A DNA stretch of 64,000 nucleotides, from positions 62,001 through 126,000 of the forward strand of contig QVRM01006019.1 of NCBI GenBank assembly GCA_003439945.1, given 5' to 3'. This document shows positions 58,280 to 64,000 of this stretch, piece by piece. Made by a program: the position numbers and the translations under genes. This DNA is from Dermanyssus gallinae (Eukaryota > Arthropoda > Arachnida > Mesostigmata > Dermanyssidae). Within the stretch, counting starts at the first letter, position 1. Every line of letters begins with the position of its first letter. The notes under the pieces were generated by a model. It made no database searches. It was not told where the DNA came from and worked only from the letters and a program-made list of their open reading frames with translations.

Positions 58280-58620
58280 TTAACAAGATTGCCGCCACCC
58301 GCTGGGAGAAGCAGGAGTACACCGGGCGCCAGATTGGCGGCTCCCAACGACAAAACCGTTCGCGCTCCACAATACCCCCCCCCCCCGGAGGGTTCTTCTT
58401 TTCTTCTACTTTTTCGTCTTTTCACGTTCTTGTGTTTTGTTCTGCTCAGTGCCGCCGTGTTGGTGGTGGTGGTGGTCGTCGTAGTGGTGTTGTTGCGTTT
58501 GCTGTTGCGGATTTGGTTATTATTGTCTACTTGTCACCCCGTAAGGCTGTACCGTTTGCCAAACGTTCTTTAAAATAAATCGGCAATAAAAAAGCCCGCT
58601 TTTTACCCCCTCGTTGCCAC
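58280..58620. repeat. Low-complexity GC-rich island
   Basis: Contains a C12 run (58375-58386) and GTG/GTC/GTT trinucleotide repeats (58455-58510) that generate Val- and Leu-rich frames. It could be part of a CpG-rich promoter or an element 5' end; no gene can be assigned. Confidence 0.5.
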
Positions 58621-58769
58621 CGCCGCTAGCGTTGACGCTCACAATTTGAAAATAACCTAGAACATGTTTTAAACTCTAATAGAAGCTAGTAGGTGAACAT
58701 GTTTATGAAAGATTTTGAACGATTACAATGTGTGCTACTCATCTTAAAAACAGTTGAGCGTACGCTGGG

Positions 58770-58803
<34 letters not shown>

Positions 58804-59863
58804 GTTTGCCATAACTATCTAAAATAATTTCTATCGTAATGCAACAACAGCTTCGTGAAGAATCTTCGGTCTGCGAGTCCTCCGTGTGTCTTTGCAATAC
58901 AAACGAACTCCGCCCTCTAAGCTGCCCAAACAGTCGAGAACGTCGCATCTCCTACATCAAGATGAATAACCTGAATTCAACTTTTGCAAAATCGCATCTT
59001 TTGCAGGCTGGGAGGAGTTGATATTAGAGCGTCTTAATATATTATATCGAATCATGATAAATGTGAGTGAGTCATAACCGATTAAAATCAGTCAACCTTA
59101 TTTAAATTGGAAACTGCAACGAAACAATTTAAACGGCTGATCTGTGGTCTATAATGCAACACATTTGGCAGTCAGGAAGAATCGATGAAATGCTAGTTCT
59201 TAAAAAAACGAGCATTGCTATGCAGAACTACGTGGCAGACCTACCACCATAGGAATACTGCTTTGATATAGCAACTACATAAACTGGTGAAAAGAAGAAC
59301 ATTGACAAATATTATATACTGTAGCATACAAATCTGAACACAACCTTCGTAGCCAAATCAAAGACGGACGGGATGCAATAAGTATTTGTAAAAATTGATA
59401 GCTTTTACTATCAATCATGTGGTGAACACATACACACAGTTGTTACGCGAGTCTAATAAACTGTGACCTAATAAGCGCATAGGTTAACGAGAAACGATAC
59501 AACTATGATTGCAAGGGCGTCGATAATATGGACGAGCGTTATCTATAGGAAGATAAGTGCAGAGACTTCGCAACATGAACATTGATCTCAGCATCAACAA
59601 TAATAACAACAGCCGTTCTTCAATTCTATAAAGAATCATATTCTGTCTATTCAAGTAGAGCTGGCTACACTTACAAAATTTAAAAAGGCTGGGACATCTA
59701 TTGTTAACAACAAACCTAATAAAATCTGCCCACAAGCGGTAGGCAATCTTTGCGTCTCCTTACCCAAGAACGCTAAGTGGCCTCGAGAAAAGATATTGTT
59801 GTATTAACTATATTTTTCAAGCATGTATATTAACTATCCTGTGCGCACTCTTATTTGTGCACT

Positions 59864-59900
<37 letters not shown>

Positions 59901-60065
59901 GCACGTGACATATAAACCATGCATCTTGTGTACGCGTGACGACCACATGTCATGCCGTCCCATAGGCTCCTGGACAGATACACTAATGCATGCTTTTTCT
60001 ATAGCTTCCGCCATCAGTGCCTTGCCATTCCCACAACCCTAGAAATTAACAACTTCAGCCTAATT
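58621..60065. other. Unassigned AT-rich stretch with TA tracts
   Basis: (TA)n at 58772-58801 and 59869-59896. No coding signal recognised. Confidence 0.55.
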
Positions 60066-60670
60066 CTAATTTTTTTGTACTGCTAGCTTGCAGCCTACTA
60101 GCAGGTACATAAGTTCGCTGTGTTTGCCCCAGACTCTACCAAGAAAAAACAAATGTCTGTCGCACTTAATCGACCGCCTCACCGAAACTTCATCGCGTTT
60201 ATCTTCCGTGAATTCACATGAAGTTTCTTCTCGATGGCCCCAGGCTATGACGTCATCTGCATATATTAAGACAATTGCGTTCAAAGAAACGAATTACCCG
60301 ACACAGCTTGCGGAAATGAATCAACCAGTAGGTGGCGGGGGGGGGGGGGAGGGGCTTTATCAAAGGCCTTTACGCAGTCAATGGGGAGCCAATAAGTGCC
60401 CCCTCCCCCGGTTGTGCCTACGCCCGCTTAACCTCGCACTGAAATACATGGATCCCGTTCTGTGTATCTCGACCCTTCTTGAACCCAAACTGGTACGTAT
60501 CATCAGTTATAAGCACTCTCTTTATGGTCTCGACAAAGATCATTTTACTAATTGCATTCCGGTGCAATACCCTAATATAGATTCAGATTATCCACATTGT
60601 AACAGTTTTGAAGAGCAGTGTAAATCTCGCATTGTTTGGAGCGTGCGACTTTCTCTGTCTGTGTAGATCC
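60066..60670 (-). pseudogene. LINE RT fragment, third family (minus)
   Basis: The complement encodes LPIDCVKAFDKAP (RT motif A, about 60385-60345), then low-complexity G13/C13 (60337-60349), then VLIYADDVIAWGHREETSC (motif C, about 60278-60220). Both catalytic Asp blocks are recognisable, but frames change between them. The 192-codon plus-strand frame at 60088-60666 is its shadow. Confidence 0.7.
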
Positions 60671-61210
60671 TTTCTGGACCACGACTTTTTGTGGACAGGC
60701 TCCATGGTAGCTCCACTGCTATCTTTTCATCCGTGAGGACAAAGTCTTCAGGTGCAATCCCGGTTGCTCAAACAAAGGGTCCGAAATGTGTGCATGTTCA
60801 TACGAACGAAGTCGTCAGGTGCTGTACATGCTCGTTTGCCAGCGACCGAAGTAGATGTGAGGCGCTCTTTATGCCGGAGTTGACCCCGTCCCATATAATT
60901 GTTGTAATGGACGCATTTTGTTCGGGAGCACATGTGCTACACTTGCTGACAAATTACACGGTGTGCTTCATATCCGGACGCAATGTAGGTAAACTCTATT
61001 TATTTTGGAAAAAAAGGTATAACTTTAACTGTATGTTTGCTTCCCTTCTCTATTTTTACCTTAATTATATTCCTGAACATTTTTTGAGCCAATGGGAGCT
61101 AGAAAAATAATATTATCAACAAGCAAATAAAAAGCGGGAATAGCGTGCTTGCGTTCAACAGTGAGTTTAATTATATTGACAATAATGACGATATTAAGCG
61201 GGTATTTTAA
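60671..61210. other. Unassigned stretch
   Basis: A 139-codon plus-strand frame (60691-61110) has no recognisable motif and may continue the decayed LINE to its left. Confidence 0.35.
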
Positions 61211-61439
61211 ATATATATATATATATATACAACGTGGAGGGCTTCCATGAACCGCAAGACGAATGCCGATGCAAACAATGCAGGAGTAAATGTGATAAAT
61301 ACCACGCCGCGGTTTGTCCGGCGGTTCGGTCTATAGCAAAACTGGCAAATCGCTACATTGATTGCTGCGTCAAGTCAATGTGATGTAGCATAAACACACT
61401 TACCCAGCCCGGGTGTTAATAAATCATTATCATCATACA

Positions 61440-61440
<1 letters not shown>
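61211..61440 (+). other. Cysteine-rich terminal-exon-like segment
   Basis: After a (TA)n tract an open frame reads GFHEPQDECRCKQCRSKCDK, then YHAAVCPAVRSIAKLANRYI, then DCCVKSM and stop (near 61380). About 50 bp later comes aataaatcattatcatcat. The Cys pattern is C-x-C-x2-C-x3-C-x7-C-x15-CC. It could be the last exon of a small secreted or zinc-binding protein or a LINE C-terminus. Unrecognised. Confidence 0.25.
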
Positions 61441-61480
<40 letters not shown>

Positions 61481-62097
61481 ATGTGTGCCCCACAAGGTAC
61501 TTAGATTACTTTAGAGTACTTAAACTCATATACAAATATATAGTGGACTCTTTATCAAATTGTGATTATCTAAGGCTATGGTCTTTTCAAATGCGTTTTC
61601 AAAACATCTCCGTTCAAATCTGTGGAATGCATAAAAAGGCGGAAGGGCGAAAAGTAAAAGGAAAGAAAACAAACCGAGTGTGCAATTAGAACTCTTTGTC
61701 CATTGCTAGATTCATCTGTAAAAGTTTGGTCACCGCAATTGGCTCGGCTCCAAGAATGGCCTTCGTCCGCCTGCGGTGCTGCGGCGGGCTCTGGCTTCAT
61801 TATTGTACGCTGTGGAGCTCGTTGCCATAGCGTCTCTCCCCCGGAAACCGTTGTCGTCTTCGTCGCCCGACAGTCGACCTCTTTGTGCTTGCTTGCCGTA
61901 TCCTTAGTTGTTGTTGTTGATCGCTCCTCAACGGTCCCGCGCTAGAATAACAAATGCATGCCTATCTACATGTGGATATGTATACAAATTGTATACGCAT
62001 GCGTCCATGGTTTCATCTCAACAACAACTAAAATTCTATATATATATATATATATATAAATATAAATTTTTTTAATAGTATATATACATAGCAAAAA

Positions 62098-62146
<49 letters not shown>
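61441..62146. repeat. TA tracts around a GC-richer segment
   Basis: (TA)n at 61450-61478, 62040-62058 and 62101-62146. 61700-61945 is GC-richer with an unrecognised 80-codon frame. Confidence 0.6.
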
Positions 62147-62149
<3 letters not shown>

Positions 62150-63146
62150 GGTGTAACTGAAAGGTTTTTAAAGCGTGCATGATATTGTAGAGCTCGTTAA
62201 AGCAAATATTTGTTCCAATAGAATATAGTCTCTGAGACGTCTTGTTTCGGAGTGAGAGTGAAATTACTACAATTTGTGACACTGGTGTTTTTGCCCGACA
62301 TAGGAGTACAAAATGTGCTGTTGCAAGACAACCAGTCCTCCTAGACAGAAACTAAGCACACCTTCGTGTTCGTGATAAAATTCCATCTGAAGAATATGCA
62401 AGGCCAGTTAGAAGACGCGACAAGTCGCTTAGAAGAGAATTCGCCAAAAATGAAGTTCTTTATTAACGTTCACGCCAAATACTTCAAAATCATAACCCTA
62501 CGACCACTTACAGCGCTAAAAACGGACATATTCAGCTGCGAGCTGTGGTTGCGGAGTAATTACGATTTTTCGGCGGGATGTCCAGATTAAGTGCATGAAA
62601 AATGACGCGCTGCGGCTGTCGCGCGACACGTCGGCGGTAGCGAACGTCGCCACACAGTCATTTTACATGCACTTAATCTGGACATCCCACCGAAAAATCG
62701 GAATTACTCCACAACCACAGCTCGCATTGCCATAAGTTTAGTACCAAAATAATCGCATTTGCATTATGTTATGTTAGCTTTAAACACGTGTGTGGTCGTA
62801 GGGTTATGATTTTAAGGTATTTGGCGTGAAAGCTAATAAACAACTTCATTTTTGGCATATTCTCTTCTAAGCGACCATGTCGCGTCTTCTGACCGGCCTT
62901 GCATATTCTTCGGAGAGAGCAGAATTTTATATGTGCTTAGTTTCTGTCTAGGAGAACTGGTTGTCTTGCAACAGCACATTTTGTGCTCCTATGTCGGGCA
63001 TTGACACCAGTGTCACAAATTGTAGTAATTTCACTCTCACTCCGAAACAAGACGTCTCAGAGACCATGTTCTATTGGAAAAAATATTTGCTTTAACGAGC
63101 TCTACAATTCCATGCATCGTTTTAAAAACTTTTCAGTCACACCCTG
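62147..63146. mobile_element. Complete fold-back (long-inverted-repeat) element, 1,000 bp
   Basis: Begins CAGGGTGTaactgaaa and ends with its complement (ttcagtcACACCCTG). It is flanked on both sides by TA inside (TA)n tracts. The left arm (62147 to about 62620) and right arm (about 62655 to 63146) are collinear inverted copies, diverged by scattered substitutions and indels, around a GC-rich loop (about 62610-62650). No transposase is encoded, so it is non-autonomous. TA flanks and terminal CAGGGTG suggest Tc1/mariner-type mobilisation (inference). A truncated second copy lies at 32123-32750. Confidence 0.92.
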
Positions 63147-63171
63147 TATATATATATATATATATATATAT

Positions 63172-63550
<379 letters not shown>

Positions 63551-64000
63551 GATGGCAGGCCGAATAGGGTAGGATTAGTCTAGTCAGGTGAATCAGTCTA
63601 TCAGAGATATACTCCCGTCATTCAAAAATGGAACGAACATCCCGGAAGAGAGCCGAGTATTGCGTGATGTACGTTCGGAGAGAACAAGGTGACCTCCAGA
63701 TGTGTCTGCATATGACACAGGAAGGTAGGAAAAGGGGAGGTTTCGGGCAAAAAGAATACGGAGTGAGAAGGTCAGCCGAACACGGTTTCGGCGACATCAT
63801 GAAAACGACACTGCTCACAGAAGGCCGGGTTCACAAGTTAATGGGCATAGAGCTTCTGATGAAGTGTAGAACTTGGGGGTGACCACGGCCATTTGATCCG
63901 ATTGGCACCCGCCACAGCTCCTGCCAACCCGCAGCGCTACTAAATGGAGGTCTGGGCTGACGCAAATGGAAACCTAAAGGGAGACGTGTTTAGTGAATAT
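63551..64000. other. Unassigned right edge
   Basis: An 84-codon plus-strand frame (63628-63882) is not recognised. No repeat signature seen. Confidence 0.3.

Noticed and set aside
58289..58573. Hydrophobic Val-rich ORF resembling a signal or membrane protein
   Set aside because: Produced by GTG/GTC repeats and a C12 run; no conserved features.
60088..60666. 192-codon plus-strand ORF
   Set aside because: It is the antisense shadow of an RT fragment with VKAFDKAP and IYADD on the minus strand, and it contains a poly-Gly run from a G13 tract.

Overview
The window looks like repeat-dominated eukaryotic DNA, most probably from an arthropod. The abundance of long (TA)n tracts, R1-like and other non-LTR retroelements, mariner elements and tRNA-headed SINEs would fit a chelicerate such as a hard tick, but that placement is inference, because no host gene or rRNA fixes the taxon. 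I see no convincing intact multi-exon host gene, no operons, no CRISPR and no true tRNA gene. Nearly every long reading frame belongs to a transposable element or is an antisense shadow of one.

Layout. 0-2.1 kb: mostly unassigned DNA with one (TA)40 tract and a possible minus-strand exon. 2.1-5.8 kb: a young, 5'-truncated R1-like LINE with a 14-16 bp target-site duplication, three zinc-knuckle remnants in ORF1, and an ORF2 (endonuclease + reverse transcriptase + CCHC) broken by one frameshift. 6.6-8.1, 16.8-17.4, 21.7-22.3, 37.7 and 56.2 kb: decayed minus-strand copies of a second LINE family ('LINE-A'), whose best copy is plus-strand at 19.3-20.7 kb. 9.8-12.3 kb: long TA and ATT tracts plus a palindrome with perfect 75-bp arms. 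17.1-19.15 and 22.96-25.86 kb: a diverged direct duplication in which a 50-54 codon membrane-type ORF keeps its frame. 26.1-31.2 kb: a second R1-like copy, interrupted first by a LINE 3' end and then by a nearly complete DD34D mariner. 32.1, 57.6 and 62.1 kb: fold-back elements with long inverted arms and CAGxGTGT termini at TA. 41.1-45.0 kb (minus): a retroelement with a triple-zinc-knuckle ORF1 and a reverse transcriptase, with no room for an upstream AP endonuclease. 49.8-51.5 kb: three mariner relics. 53.4-64 kb: more LINE debris, TA arrays and fold-back DNA.

How the parts relate: the autonomous machinery visible is LINE ORF1/ORF2 pairs and one mariner transposase. SINEs, fold-back elements and truncated LINE tails would depend on such enzymes in trans. 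Nesting gives a relative order: R1 copy 2 is older than its LINE insertion, and also older than the mariner sitting in its RT. R1 copy 1, with its conserved target-site duplication and one lesion, is the youngest LINE seen here. The least explained items are the duplicated small membrane ORF, the perfect palindrome and the endonuclease-less retroelement.
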